A stretch of 18,649 bases of DNA from Burkholderiales bacterium (lineage in GTDB: Bacteria; Pseudomonadota; Gammaproteobacteria; Burkholderiales; Burkholderiaceae), in assembly GCA_947372535.1 (NCBI GenBank), contig CANBUA010000065.1:1-18649 (forward strand). Reading direction: 5' to 3'. The notes beneath the pieces are model-generated. The model did not search any database, was not told the DNA's origin, and saw only the letters and a program-made list of their open reading frames with translations. This document shows positions 1 to 7,488 of the stretch, piece after piece; position 1 is the first letter of the stretch; every line of letters begins with the position of its first letter. A program made the position numbers and the translations under genes.

Positions 1-219
1 GAGATCCACAGCCGCATCATGGCTGTGCGCAACAAAGGCGGTGCCGTGCTGCTGGTCAGCGAAGACCTGGACGAGCTGCTCAAGCTGGCCGATCGCATCG
101 TGGTCATGAGTGAAGGCCGCATCGTGCACGAATGCGATGCGCGTGACGCCGATCGCCATGTACTTGGTGCCTTCATGGGCGGCGCGCATCATCATCACCC
201 TGTCAAGGAGGCCGCATGA
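1..219 (+). CDS. ABC transporter ATP-binding protein, C-terminal end (partial)
   Basis: Open from base 1 in frame 1 and ending at a TGA at 217-219, so only the last 72 residues are present. The visible part has the late ABC-ATPase pattern: a hydrophobic strand followed by [23 protein letters not shown], which contains the D-loop/H-loop-adjacent region. A Ser replaces the usual switch His (VSEDLDE), as is common in the second nucleotide-binding half of RbsA-type sugar and BMP-type nucleoside ABC ATPases. The Walker A, Walker B and signature motifs lie outside the window. The protein ends with a natural run of four His (GGAHHHHP). Its stop overlaps the next start (ATGA, 216-219), so it is co-translated with the cysteine hydrolase. 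It probably energises uptake of the substrate that the next genes degrade; that substrate is inferred, not seen. Confidence 0.85.
   Translation, partial: EIHSRIMAVRNKGGAVLLVSEDLDELLKLADRIVVMSEGRIVHECDARDADRHVLGAFMGGAHHHHPVKEAA
205..211 (+). promoter_or_regulatory. Shine-Dalgarno site for the cysteine hydrolase
   Basis: AAGGAGG ends 4 nt before the ATG at 216. It lies inside the end of the ABC ATPase gene and supports the overlapping ATGA start rather than a later one. Confidence 0.7.
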
Positions 220-884
220 TCACGACCGTTCACGCTCAGCCGTTTGATTTCCAGTTTGACATCCAGCACACCGCGCTGCTGATCATCGACATGCAGCGTG
301 ACTTTGTCGAGCCGGGCGGCTTTGGTGCTTCCTTGGGCAATGATGTGAGCTTGTTGCAGGCCATCGTGCCCACTTGCCAGCGCGTGTTGAAGGCCTGGCG
401 CGAGATGGGCGGCTGGGTGGTGCACACCCGCGAGGCGCACAAGGCCGATCTGTCCGATTGCCCGCCCGCCAAGCTCAACCGTGGCTCTCCCACCTTGCGC
501 ATCGGTGACGAAGGCCCCATGGGCCGTATCCTGATTCGGGGTGAGCCTGGTCACGCCATCATTCCCGAGCTGGCACCTGTTGAAGGCGAGCTGGTCATCG
601 ACAAGCCTGGCAAAGGTGCCTTCTACGCCACGCCTTTGCGCGAAGCCCTGGAGGTGCGCCAGATCACCCACCTCATCGTGATGGGGGTGACCACCGAAGT
701 TTGCGTGCAGACCAGCATGCGCGAAGCCAACGACCGTGGCTATGACTCCCTGCTCATCGAAGATGGCACCGAGAGCTACTTCCCTCAGTTCAAGCAAGCC
801 ACGCTGGACATGATCCGCGCGCAAGGCGCCATCGTGGGCTGGACAGCGCCCAGTGAGGCCTTGTTGCAAGCCATGGCTGCTTGA
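216..884 (+). CDS. Isochorismatase-family cysteine hydrolase, candidate biuret/ureide amidohydrolase
   Basis: 222 aa, the usual length for isochorismatase-like hydrolases. The Asp-Lys-Cys triad can be read as Asp25 ([10 protein letters not shown]), Lys130 ([10 protein letters not shown]) and Cys163 (GVTTEVCVQ). The cis-peptide region GVTTEVCV is typical of the family. The spacing resembles that of biuret hydrolase BiuH. Family members hydrolyse amide or ureide bonds through a covalent Cys intermediate. The next gene encodes allophanate hydrolase, and biuret hydrolysis yields allophanate, so a biuretase-like role is the best guess. Ureidoacrylate hydrolase (RutB-like) or another carbamoyl-amide hydrolase remains possible. 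The start overlaps the ATPase stop and has a strong AAGGAGG. A 57-nt gap follows before the next gene. Confidence 0.85.
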   Translation: MITTVHAQPFDFQFDIQHTALLIIDMQRDFVEPGGFGASLGNDVSLLQAIVPTCQRVLKAWREMGGWVVHTREAHKADLSDCPPAKLNRGSPTLRIGDEGPMGRILIRGEPGHAIIPELAPVEGELVIDKPGKGAFYATPLREALEVRQITHLIVMGVTTEVCVQTSMREANDRGYDSLLIEDGTESYFPQFKQATLDMIRAQGAIVGWTAPSEALLQAMAA

Positions 885-941
885 GCTGCCCCTCGCGCAT
901 CTCATGACGCCATCCACCTTTCACCTTTACCGTTTGCTCGC

Positions 942-2861
942 ATGTCCTTTTTGAACGCCGCCCCCGCAGTTGATGTTCCCGCCACGGTGGCGCATCTGCT
1001 GACCGCCTACCGAGACGGCAGCCTTCAGCCCGATCAGGTCATCGCCCGTCTGTGGGCCCGTTGGCAAGGTTTGCCGATCCAGCAGGATCCCGCCTGGATC
1101 ACCCGCGCTGATGCCGCCTTTCTGCAGCAGCAGCTGGATGCGCTGGCAGGGCAGTCCCCCGAGGCCTTGCCTTTGTACGGGGTGCCTTTTGCTGTGAAGG
1201 ACAACATCGATGTGGCCGGCCTGCCCACCACCGCGGCCTGCCCGGCTTTCGCGTTCGAGCCCTCGACATCGGCCGAGGTCGTCCGTCGCTTGATGGCCGC
1301 CGGCGCCATCGTGGTGGGCAAAACCAATCTGGATCAGTTCGCCACGGGGCTGGTGGGCACGCGCTCGCCGTATGGCGCACCATCGTCAACCTTCAGCCAG
1401 GCGCATGTCAGTGGCGGCTCCAGTTCGGGGTCTGCGGTGACCGTCGCTCGTGGTGAGGTGTGCTTTGCATTGGGCACAGATACCGCGGGGTCGGGGCGCG
1501 TGCCGGCAGGCTTCAACAACCTGGTTGGCCTCAAGCCCACACCGGGCCTGGTGCCCACGCATGGCGTGTTGCCCGCCTGTCGAAGCCTGGATTGCGTGTC
1601 GGTGTTCGCGCTCACGGCGGCGGATGCCGCGCGCGTCCTGCAGGTTGCAGAAGGGCCCATGGCCGGCCAGGCATCGTTCAATATCTTCAAGCCTCAGTTG
1701 CCCAGGCTGCCGCATGCCTTGCGTGTAGGCGTGCCTGTCTCACCCGAGTTCTTCGGCGATGCCGACTATGCCCAGGCTTTCGAACAGGCCAAGACGCAAT
1801 GGGCACATCTCAGCGAGCCCGATGGCTCTCCCTGGCCCGTGACAATGGTGCCGGTGGACATGCAAGGCTTCTCTGATGTGGCGCGCCTGTTGTATGAGGG
1901 GCCCTGGGTGGCCGAGCGCCAAGCGGCGATTTCGTCCTTCATGGCGCAACACGCTGATGAGATGAATCCCATCGTGCGAGGCATCATCGAGGGGGCGGGC
2001 CAGCACGATGCCGTGGCTGCCTTCAAGGGGCAATACCGCTTGAAGGAACTGGCCGCACAGCAGGCCGGTGTATGGCATGACATCGATGTGCTCATGGTGC
2101 CGACGGCCCCCACCATGCCGACCAAAGCGAGCGTGCAGGCGGACCCCGTAGGGCGCAACGCGCAATTGGGCATCTATACAAACTTCGTCAACTTGTTGGG
2201 TCTGGCCGCGCTGGCCTTGCCCGCTGGCTTCACTGTAGGCAGCTTGCCATTTGGTATCACCTTGATTGGCCCTGCGGGCGCCGATGCAGCTTTGCTGGAC
2301 CTCGGCGCGCGCTGGCAATCAAGCTGGCTGGACGATGGGCTGAGTCTGGGGTGTGGCTTGGGCATGGCATCTGAAAGCGAGTTGATTTTGCCCGGTTGCA
2401 AGGCCATCGCGGCTGAGCCAGTGATGGCCGTGGCGGTGGTCGGTGCGCATCTCAGCGGCATGCCCTTGCATCGGCAGCTGCTGGAGCGCCAGGCCCGCTT
2501 GTTGGTGCGCACGCATACGGCGCCACGCTATCAACTGTATGCCTTGCCCGGCACCGTGCCGCCCAAACCTGGCTTGGCGCGCATTTTTGACGACGCCGCA
2601 CCGGAATCTGGTCATGCCATCGAGCTGGAGGTCTACGCCCTGCCGCAATCAGCCATGGGCTCCTTCCTGGCCATGATCCCGCCGCCGCTGGGCCTGGGGT
2701 CGGTAGAACTGGCTGACGGCACCTGGGTGAAGGGCTTCATCTGCGAGCCTTGCGGTATCGCTGGGGCGCAAGACATCAGCCACTTCGGCGGATGGCGCGC
2801 CTATATGGCCCACGTGAAGGCGCAAGCCGCGCAAACAGATGCAGCCAGGAGCGCAACATGA
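942..2861 (+). CDS. atzF: Allophanate hydrolase
   Basis: 639 aa with two domains. Residues about 60-460 are an amidase-signature domain with the Ser-cisSer-Lys triad readable as Lys86 (VPFAVKDNID), Ser160 in SGGSSSGS, and nucleophile Ser184 in GTDTAGSGR. The 24-residue spacing between the two serines matches the family. Residues about 480-625 are the allophanate-hydrolase C-terminal domain (VAVVGAHLSGMPLHRQL, YALPGTVPPKPGLAR, GFICEP, DISHFGGWRAY). The enzyme converts allophanate to ammonia and CO2. This length and architecture match stand-alone AtzF-type enzymes, not the larger urea amidolyase fusions. No biotin carboxylase or urea carboxylase gene is in the window, so allophanate more likely comes from a hydrolase such as the upstream one. 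The stop overlaps the next start (ATGA at 2858-2861). Confidence 0.93.
   Translation: MSFLNAAPAVDVPATVAHLLTAYRDGSLQPDQVIARLWARWQGLPIQQDPAWITRADAAFLQQQLDALAGQSPEALPLYGVPFAVKDNIDVAGLPTTAACPAFAFEPSTSAEVVRRLMAAGAIVVGKTNLDQFATGLVGTRSPYGAPSSTFSQAHVSGGSSSGSAVTVARGEVCFALGTDTAGSGRVPAGFNNLVGLKPTPGLVPTHGVLPACRSLDCVSVFALTAADAARVLQVAEGPMAGQASFNIFKPQLPRLPHALRVGVPVSPEFFGDADYAQAFEQAKTQWAHLSEPDGSPWPVTMVPVDMQGFSDVARLLYEGPWVAERQAAISSFMAQHADEMNPIVRGIIEGAGQHDAVAAFKGQYRLKELAAQQAGVWHDIDVLMVPTAPTMPTKASVQADPVGRNAQLGIYTNFVNLLGLAALALPAGFTVGSLPFGITLIGPAGADAALLDLGARWQSSWLDDGLSLGCGLGMASESELILPGCKAIAAEPVMAVAVVGAHLSGMPLHRQLLERQARLLVRTHTAPRYQLYALPGTVPPKPGLARIFDDAAPESGHAIELEVYALPQSAMGSFLAMIPPPLGLGSVELADGTWVKGFICEPCGIAGAQDISHFGGWRAYMAHVKAQAAQTDAARSAT
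2847..2851 (+). promoter_or_regulatory. Shine-Dalgarno site that fixes the AtzH-like start
   Basis: AGGAG lies 6 nt before the ATG at 2858. The same reading frame is open further upstream (from 2750), but that part overlaps allophanate hydrolase out of frame. This site and the family's usual N-terminus place the start at 2858. Confidence 0.65.
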
Positions 2862-3268
2862 CCTTGGGATCGGCACACATCAACTTGCACGAGGTGGTGC
2901 AGGAGGTCACGCGCATCTTTCTGGACTATGAATCCGCCTTGATGCGCAACGATGTGGACGAACTCAACGCCTATTTCTGGCAGCACCAGGCCGTGACGCG
3001 CTATGGCATCTGCGACAGGCAGCTCGGGCATGCTGCCCTGGTGGCCTATCGGGCCAAGGTGCCTGCTCCTGACTTCACGCGCACCTTGCACGACGTGCGC
3101 ATCACCGCTTTTGGGCCAGACATGGCCGTGGCCATGTGCGAGTTCAAGCGCAGCGATACCGATCTGCATGGGTTTCAGACCCAGACCTGGGTGCGCCTGC
3201 CTGAGGGCTGGCGTATCGTGTCGGCGCACGTCAGCATGGTTCCATTCACATCTTCCGCCGCGCCATGA
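2858..3268 (+). CDS. atzH: AtzH-like protein (DUF3225, NTF2/SnoaL fold)
   Basis: 136 aa. The sequence follows the AtzH/DUF3225 pattern: a helical N-terminus (NLHEVVQEVTRIFLDYESAL), NDVDELNAYFW, TRYGICDRQLGH, a central AYRAKVPAP stretch, and a C-terminal QTWVRLPEGWRIVSAHVS strand typical of NTF2-like proteins. In Pseudomonas sp. ADP, AtzH was reported as a decarboxylating amidohydrolase that turns 1,3-dicarboxyurea into allophanate and so avoids a dead end in cyanuric acid breakdown. A similar accessory role next to allophanate hydrolase fits here, but catalysis by this copy is inferred. It is coupled at both ends: its ATG overlaps the allophanate hydrolase stop, and its own stop overlaps the regulator start (ATGA at 3265-3268). 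Confidence 0.85.
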   Translation: MTLGSAHINLHEVVQEVTRIFLDYESALMRNDVDELNAYFWQHQAVTRYGICDRQLGHAALVAYRAKVPAPDFTRTLHDVRITAFGPDMAVAMCEFKRSDTDLHGFQTQTWVRLPEGWRIVSAHVSMVPFTSSAAP

Positions 3269-3975
3269 AACTGGTTTCTGTCTCCCCTCCGACTTCATTG
3301 CCCACGGTCACCCTGGCTGAGCGGGTGTATGCCCAGATCAAGCAACTGATCTTTGACTTCGCGCTCTTGCCCGGTGATCGCTTTTCAGAGAGTGACCTGG
3401 CCAATCAGGTGCAGGTCAGCCGCACACCCTTGCGCCAGGCCTTGCAGCGCTTGCAGCGTGAAGGCTTTCTGCTGGTGTTTCCCAAGAGTGGCTGGCAGGT
3501 GGCGCCGCTGGACTTCGAGACCTTCGATCAGCTCTACGATCTGCGCGTGCTGCTGGAAACCCATGCGGTGGCCAAGCTGTGCGAGGCCGAAGAGCGTCCC
3601 GCTCTCAAGGAGCTGGCTGACACATGGCTGATCAAGCCACATGAGCGTCAGACAGCCTTCATCACGGTGGACAAGCTCGATGAAGAGTTCCACTCAGCCC
3701 TGGTGCGAGCCACAGGCAACGCCGAAATGATCCGTGTGCACGAGGACATCACCGAGCGCATCCGTATCATCCGCCGGCTGGACTTCACCAAGCCCTCGCG
3801 CGTGGAGGCCACTTATGACGAGCATGCCCGCATCTTGCGCGCCATCACGCGCAGAAGGGCCGATGAGGCGCAACGCCTGCTCAAGGCGCACGTGGCGCAG
3901 AGCAAGGCCGAGGTGCGTCACATCACGCTGGACATGCTCTATCAGGCCCGCCAGCGCATTGCATCAGGCCAGTAA
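3265..3975 (+). CDS. GntR-family transcriptional regulator, FadR/FCD subfamily
   Basis: 236 aa. Residues about 15-82 form a GntR winged helix-turn-helix (TLAERVYAQIKQLI, LPGDRFSESDLA, VSRTPLRQALQRLQREG). Residues about 88-215 are an all-helical FCD ligand-binding domain with the usual metal-site pattern: Asp139 and His143 in LDEEFHSAL, His187 in YDEHARI, and His209 in KAHV. Such proteins usually repress the adjacent catabolic operon and release DNA on binding a small acidic or ureide effector. It is translationally coupled to the AtzH-like gene, so the regulator is made as the last product of the operon it probably controls. The operator is presumably upstream of the transporter genes, outside the window. 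Confidence 0.9.
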   Translation: MKLVSVSPPTSLPTVTLAERVYAQIKQLIFDFALLPGDRFSESDLANQVQVSRTPLRQALQRLQREGFLLVFPKSGWQVAPLDFETFDQLYDLRVLLETHAVAKLCEAEERPALKELADTWLIKPHERQTAFITVDKLDEEFHSALVRATGNAEMIRVHEDITERIRIIRRLDFTKPSRVEATYDEHARILRAITRRRADEAQRLLKAHVAQSKAEVRHITLDMLYQARQRIASGQ

Positions 3976-3982
3976 GGCCTGA
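3964..3982. terminator. Hairpin at the convergent GntR/glcD junction
   Basis: Perfect 7-bp inverted repeat TCAGGCC / GGCCTGA with loop AGTAA, spanning the TAA stop of the regulator gene. The convergent glcD stop is only about 20 nt further on. There is no T-tract, so this is a candidate shared stem-loop rather than a textbook intrinsic terminator. Confidence 0.45.
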
Positions 3983-4003
3983 CTGTGCTGCCTGCTGCGC
4001 GAC

Positions 4004-5503
4004 TCAGAAGCGCGGCAAGGTCGCCAGTGCTTCCTGCAAGGCAGGCGTCTGCCCCATGCCCTGACCGGGGCCAGGGCGCAACTCCCCGCAGCGCGCCAGC
4101 ATCGGGATCATCTTGCCCGGGTTGAGCTGCCCCTTGGGATCAAAGGCCGCCTTGAAGGCCAGCATCTGCTCGCGCTCGGCATCGGTGAACTGGGTGCACA
4201 TGGCATCGAGCTTTTCAATGCCCACGCCGTGTTCGCCGGTGATGCTGCCACCCAGTTGCACGGCCTGGCGCAGGATGTCGTTGCCGAAGGCTTCGGCACG
4301 CTGGAGCTGATCCGGGTCATTGGCATCGAACAGGATCAGTGGGTGCATGTTGCCGTCACCGGCGTGGAACACATTCACGCAGCGCAGGCCATAGGTGGTC
4401 TGCATGCCATTGATGGCCTGCAGCATGGTGGCCAGCGCTTTGCGCGGGATGGAGGCGTCCATGCACAGGTAGTCGGGGCTGATGCGGCCCGTGGCGGGGA
4501 AGGCATTCTTGCGCCCGCTCCAGAAGCGCAGGCGCTGGGGTTCGTCCTGGCTGATGGCCCAGCGCGTGGCGCCGGCGCCTTGCAGCACAGCTTCCAGTCG
4601 GGCGATCTCTTCTTCGACTTCCTCCGGCGTGCCGTCGCTCTCGACCAGCAGGATGGCGGCAGCTTCCAAGTCATAGCCGGCCTTGACGAAATCCTCCACC
4701 GCCAGCGTCATGGGCCGGTCCATCATTTCCAGGCCGGCGGGGATCAGGCCAGCGGCGATGATGGCGGCCACGGCGTCGCCCGCCTTGCCAACGTCGTCGA
4801 AGCTGGCCAACAGGCAGCGCGCCACTTGCGGCTTGGGCAGCAAGCGCACGGTGACCTCGGTGACCACGCCCAGCAGGCCTTCGCTGCCGATGAATGCGGC
4901 CAGAAAATCCAGGCCCGGCGCATCCAGTGCCAGTGAGCCCAGCTCCAGCGGATCGCCTTCGATGGTGAAGCCGCGCACACGCATCACGTTGTGCACGGTC
5001 AAGCCGTATTTCAGACAGTGCACGCCGCCGGCGTTCTCAGCCACGTTGCCACCGATGGTGCAGGCAATCTGGCTGCTGGGGTCGGGCGCGTAATACAGGC
5101 CATGCGGCGCGGCGGCCTCGCTGATGGCCAGATTGCGCACGCCGCACTGCACGGTGGCCGTGCGGGCCAACGGGTCGATCTCGGTGATGCGGTTCAGGCG
5201 CGCCAGCGACAGGGTCACGCCTTGCTCGTGGGGCAGCGCGCCGCCCGACAAGCCAGTGCCGGCGCCGCGTGCCACGACGGGTACGCCGAGCGCATGACAA
5301 GCCTTGAGCACGGCGCCCACCTGCTCGCTGGTCTCGGGCAGGGCCACGACCATGGGCCGGCGGCGGTAGGCGCTCAGGCCATCGCATTCATAGGGCGTCA
5401 CCGCTTCGGGTTGCGACAGCAGGCTGCGCTCGGGCAGCACGCGGCGCAGAGCGGTCAAGACCTCTGGCAGGCGGTTTTTGGAGGAGGATGCGACGGCATT
5501 CAT
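4004..5503 (-). CDS. glcD: FAD-linked oxidase, GlcD-like (glycolate/D-lactate dehydrogenase family)
   Basis: 499 aa from the ATG at 5503. A GTG three codons earlier (5512) is a possible alternative; neither has a clear Shine-Dalgarno site. An N-terminal FAD-binding type 4 (PCMH) domain shows VVARGAGTGLSGGA, PDPSSQIACTIGGNVAENAGG and CLKYGLTVHNV. The C-terminal FAD-oxidase domain shows VNVFHAGDGNMHPLILFD at about residue 380, GGSITGEHGVGIEKLD, and a closing LNPGKMIP. This is the flavoprotein subunit of glycolate oxidase or a related D-2-hydroxyacid dehydrogenase. GlcE and GlcF partners are not next to it here: the upstream neighbour is an unrelated small gene. It therefore works with subunits encoded elsewhere or as a stand-alone D-lactate dehydrogenase-type enzyme. 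The substrate cannot be assigned from sequence. Confidence 0.88.
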   Translation of the reverse strand: MNAVASSSKNRLPEVLTALRRVLPERSLLSQPEAVTPYECDGLSAYRRRPMVVALPETSEQVGAVLKACHALGVPVVARGAGTGLSGGALPHEQGVTLSLARLNRITEIDPLARTATVQCGVRNLAISEAAAPHGLYYAPDPSSQIACTIGGNVAENAGGVHCLKYGLTVHNVMRVRGFTIEGDPLELGSLALDAPGLDFLAAFIGSEGLLGVVTEVTVRLLPKPQVARCLLASFDDVGKAGDAVAAIIAAGLIPAGLEMMDRPMTLAVEDFVKAGYDLEAAAILLVESDGTPEEVEEEIARLEAVLQGAGATRWAISQDEPQRLRFWSGRKNAFPATGRISPDYLCMDASIPRKALATMLQAINGMQTTYGLRCVNVFHAGDGNMHPLILFDANDPDQLQRAEAFGNDILRQAVQLGGSITGEHGVGIEKLDAMCTQFTDAEREQMLAFKAAFDPKGQLNPGKMIPMLARCGELRPGPGQGMGQTPALQEALATLPRF

Positions 5504-5546
5504 GGCCGCCACTGTAGCGGCAAGCGGCGCGGCCCGCAGGCGGGGT

Positions 5547-6011
5547 TCACAGCAGGGTGATGTCTTCGATCCGGCGCATCAGGGCGATGTCCATGGCATC
5601 GATGACCTGGGTGGCGCCCTGGTGCTCGAAACGGTAGTGCCGGCCGCTGGCCGCCGAGCGGATGCTCAGGGAGTGCGGCCCGTCGTAGCGGGCCAGGGCC
5701 TGACGGGTGATGCGGCCCTTGGGCGATGGCCAGGCGGGGCGCTCGGCTTGACCCTGGCTGATGGGTGGCGATGGCGGCGTCGCGTCGTTGGCGCTGGGGC
5801 GCTCTTGGCTGCCTTGCGGCCAGGCTGAGGCCGAGACCCAAGCTGTGGTGATCAAGGGAGCCTTGACCGACACGCGTGTCGCCGTCGCTTGACTGGCGGC
5901 CAGGCGTTGCTCGGCCAGCGGGTCGGAAAACGGGCGGGCCGGGGGCTTGGCCCCATTCAAGCCGCTGTTGAAGGGGATGGGGTGGGGCAGGGTGGTCGAA
6001 CGTGCAATCAT
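5547..6011 (-). CDS. Hypothetical protein, 154 aa
   Basis: Not recognised. It starts at an ATG and ends 43 nt before glcD on the same strand. The first ~100 residues are low-complexity, rich in Pro, Ala and Ser, and probably disordered. The last ~45 residues look folded (ITRQALARYDGPHSLSIRS, then ASGRHYRFEHQGATQVID, ending MRRIEDITLL). Other frames are also open here (an overlapping 206-residue minus-strand frame and one plus-strand frame). This one is preferred because its C-terminus has a protein-like pattern of alternating hydrophobic residues and because the start is an ATG. There is no signal peptide or membrane segment. The spacing would allow co-transcription with glcD, but nothing links the functions. 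Confidence 0.5.
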   Translation of the reverse strand: MIARSTTLPHPIPFNSGLNGAKPPARPFSDPLAEQRLAASQATATRVSVKAPLITTAWVSASAWPQGSQERPSANDATPPSPPISQGQAERPAWPSPKGRITRQALARYDGPHSLSIRSAASGRHYRFEHQGATQVIDAMDIALMRRIEDITLL

Positions 6012-6095
6012 GGCGGAACCTCGGTGATGTGCTCAACGGTTCCGCAGTGTGCGAAAGGGGGGGGTGTTCCACCATCCCCTTCGAGGGTGCACTCT

Positions 6096-6126
6096 TTTGG
6101 TGGCCCACTGATGGGGGCACACCAAA
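6096..6126 (-). terminator. Hairpin downstream of the porin gene
   Basis: On the plus strand, TTTGGTGGCCC (6096-6106) pairs with GGGCACACCAAA (6115-6126), giving an 11-bp stem with one bulged base. It starts about 20 nt past the porin stop. It lacks a T-run on the minus strand, so it may be an mRNA-stabilising 3' stem-loop or a weak terminator. The rest of the 134-nt gap (6012-6145) holds a run of eight G at 6057-6064 and nothing else recognisable. Confidence 0.5.
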
Positions 6127-6145
6127 GGGGGGGCTCAGGCGCAGA

Positions 6146-7408
6146 TCAGAACTTGTGGCTCACATTGAGCTGAAAGGCCGAGGTGGTTTGCCCAGGGTTG
6201 TTGGCAAAACCCTCGAAGGTGCCCGAGGTCATCGGAGCGATCTGCTGCTCTGCCTGGTTGCTGATCTGCGTCACGCCTGTCCAGATGGAGGTGCGCTTGG
6301 ACAGCGCGTATTCAGCGGTGGCGCCCCACAGCCTGGCATCGCCCTGTGCCAGCTTGCCATCGTGCAATTGCGCATGGTTGAGGATGAGGCGCAACTGGGG
6401 TGTGGCCTGGTACTGCGCACCCAGGGACAGGACTCGGCTGTCGACCTCCAGCTGTTGGCCGACATAGTCGACGGCATCTTGAACCGGTGACGGCAAGGGC
6501 GCGCCAAATGCGCCTTCGAAACCCTCTTGCAACACCATCTTGCCTTGAGGATGCCGATCACGTGCCGTCGTGTAAGACCCCATCAGCTTGGCATCGCCGA
6601 TGCGCCACCAGGCGCCCACGATGTTGGTGACCAGAGACAGCTCGCCCTGCGTGTTGCGGCGTGCCTGGTGGCCCAGGCCCACGCTGAAAACCTTGGTCTC
6701 ATAGCCGGCGTTGAGGCCATAAAAACGCCCCATCGCCATGTTGCCCGAATCATTGACGCTGCCGTAAGTTGCAGCGGCCGACCAGCCTTGGGCTTCGATG
6801 CGGTATTGCAGGCTGCGCGAGATGCGCACCTCCAGGCCCACCGGCACCACCAGCAACGCGTAGGGATCGGCGACGTTGCCCGATTCCAGCGGGTCATAGC
6901 GGTCGAACATCTCGAACACCGGGCTGTAGGTGCGTCCGGCCAGCACGGCGCCAAATGGCGTCACCAGACCGGCAAAAGCCTGACGGCCCCAGAAAGGCTG
7001 GGCCAACTGGTCCACCAGATAGCTGCCCAAGGCGCCGCGGAGTGCCTGCGCGCCTGCAGGATCGACTGCCGCGATGGCCGCGGTCGCATAGGCCGGCACA
7101 TTGGTACCCGAGATCGGCAAGCCCTGCGAGGCGCCGCCCGTGTCGGCGTACAGCCCGTGTTCCAGCACGAAGACCGCCTTGTAGCCGCCGCCCAGGTTCT
7201 CTTCGCCGCGCACCCCCAGGGCCGAGCTGTCCGTGATCCCGCTGCTGATGGTGGTGACGGTCTTATCCGCCATCCCCTTGAACGACGCCAGCCCCACATC
7301 CAGCCGCCCGAAAATTTCGAGTGACGACGCATTTTGCCCATGGGCTGTGCCCAGGTACAGGCCCAGTGCCACGAGCGTGGACAGGGGCAAAGTGAATGAA
7401 CAACGCAT
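6146..7408 (-). CDS. Outer-membrane general porin (Gram-negative porin family)
   Basis: 420 aa from the ATG at 7408. The frame stays open to about 7474, but that extension has only a TTG start and would bury the signal peptide. Residues 1-25 (MRCSFTLPLSTLVALGLYLG, then TAHGQ) are a Sec signal peptide, probably cut near AHG/Q. The mature protein begins SSLEIFGRLDVGLASF, then carries DSSALGVRGEENLGGGYKAV, standard for betaproteobacterial trimeric 16-strand porins. A PVFEMFDRYDP segment fits the L3 constriction loop. The C-terminus is FQLNVSHKF, with the terminal Phe recognised by the BAM complex. It passes small hydrophilic solutes across the outer membrane; selectivity cannot be told. A terminator-like hairpin lies 20 nt upstream, in its leader. 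Confidence 0.92.
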   Translation of the reverse strand: MRCSFTLPLSTLVALGLYLGTAHGQNASSLEIFGRLDVGLASFKGMADKTVTTISSGITDSSALGVRGEENLGGGYKAVFVLEHGLYADTGGASQGLPISGTNVPAYATAAIAAVDPAGAQALRGALGSYLVDQLAQPFWGRQAFAGLVTPFGAVLAGRTYSPVFEMFDRYDPLESGNVADPYALLVVPVGLEVRISRSLQYRIEAQGWSAAATYGSVNDSGNMAMGRFYGLNAGYETKVFSVGLGHQARRNTQGELSLVTNIVGAWWRIGDAKLMGSYTTARDRHPQGKMVLQEGFEGAFGAPLPSPVQDAVDYVGQQLEVDSRVLSLGAQYQATPQLRLILNHAQLHDGKLAQGDARLWGATAEYALSKRTSIWTGVTQISNQAEQQIAPMTSGTFEGFANNPGQTTSAFQLNVSHKF

Positions 7409-7427
7409 GGCTGACACGCTCGACGAC

Positions 7428-7449
7428 AAAAAGGCCCGTGAACCGGGCC
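7428..7449 (-). terminator. Intrinsic terminator of phaM, or attenuator in the porin leader
   Basis: On the minus strand, GGCCCG, loop GTTCA, then CGGGCC form a perfect 6-bp G+C stem followed at once by five T. It lies 22 nt past the phaM stop and only 20 nt before the porin ATG on the same strand. It has the form of a rho-independent terminator. Its closeness to the porin start leaves no room for a promoter between them. Confidence 0.75.
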
Positions 7450-7462
7450 GGTGGAAAGACAA

Positions 7463-7488
7463 CGAACGCCTCAACGGCGTGGCGTTCG
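7463..7488. repeat. Inverted repeat across the phaM stop codon
   Basis: CGAACGCC (7463-7470) and GGCGTTCG (7481-7488) are perfect 8-bp arms with a 10-nt loop that contains the phaM stop (TCA on the plus strand, 7471-7473). Together with the adjacent terminator hairpin it makes two consecutive stems in the phaM-porin junction RNA. Confidence 0.6.

Noticed and set aside
195..203. Four consecutive His codons, as in an engineered tag
   Set aside because: The run has only four His, uses native codons and lies within a natural ABC ATPase C-terminus, so it is most likely chance.
4229..4936. A 235-codon plus-strand frame opposite glcD
   Set aside because: It lies wholly within glcD, whose FAD-binding motifs are clear. 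The product is rich in His, Gln and Ala, as usual for shadows.
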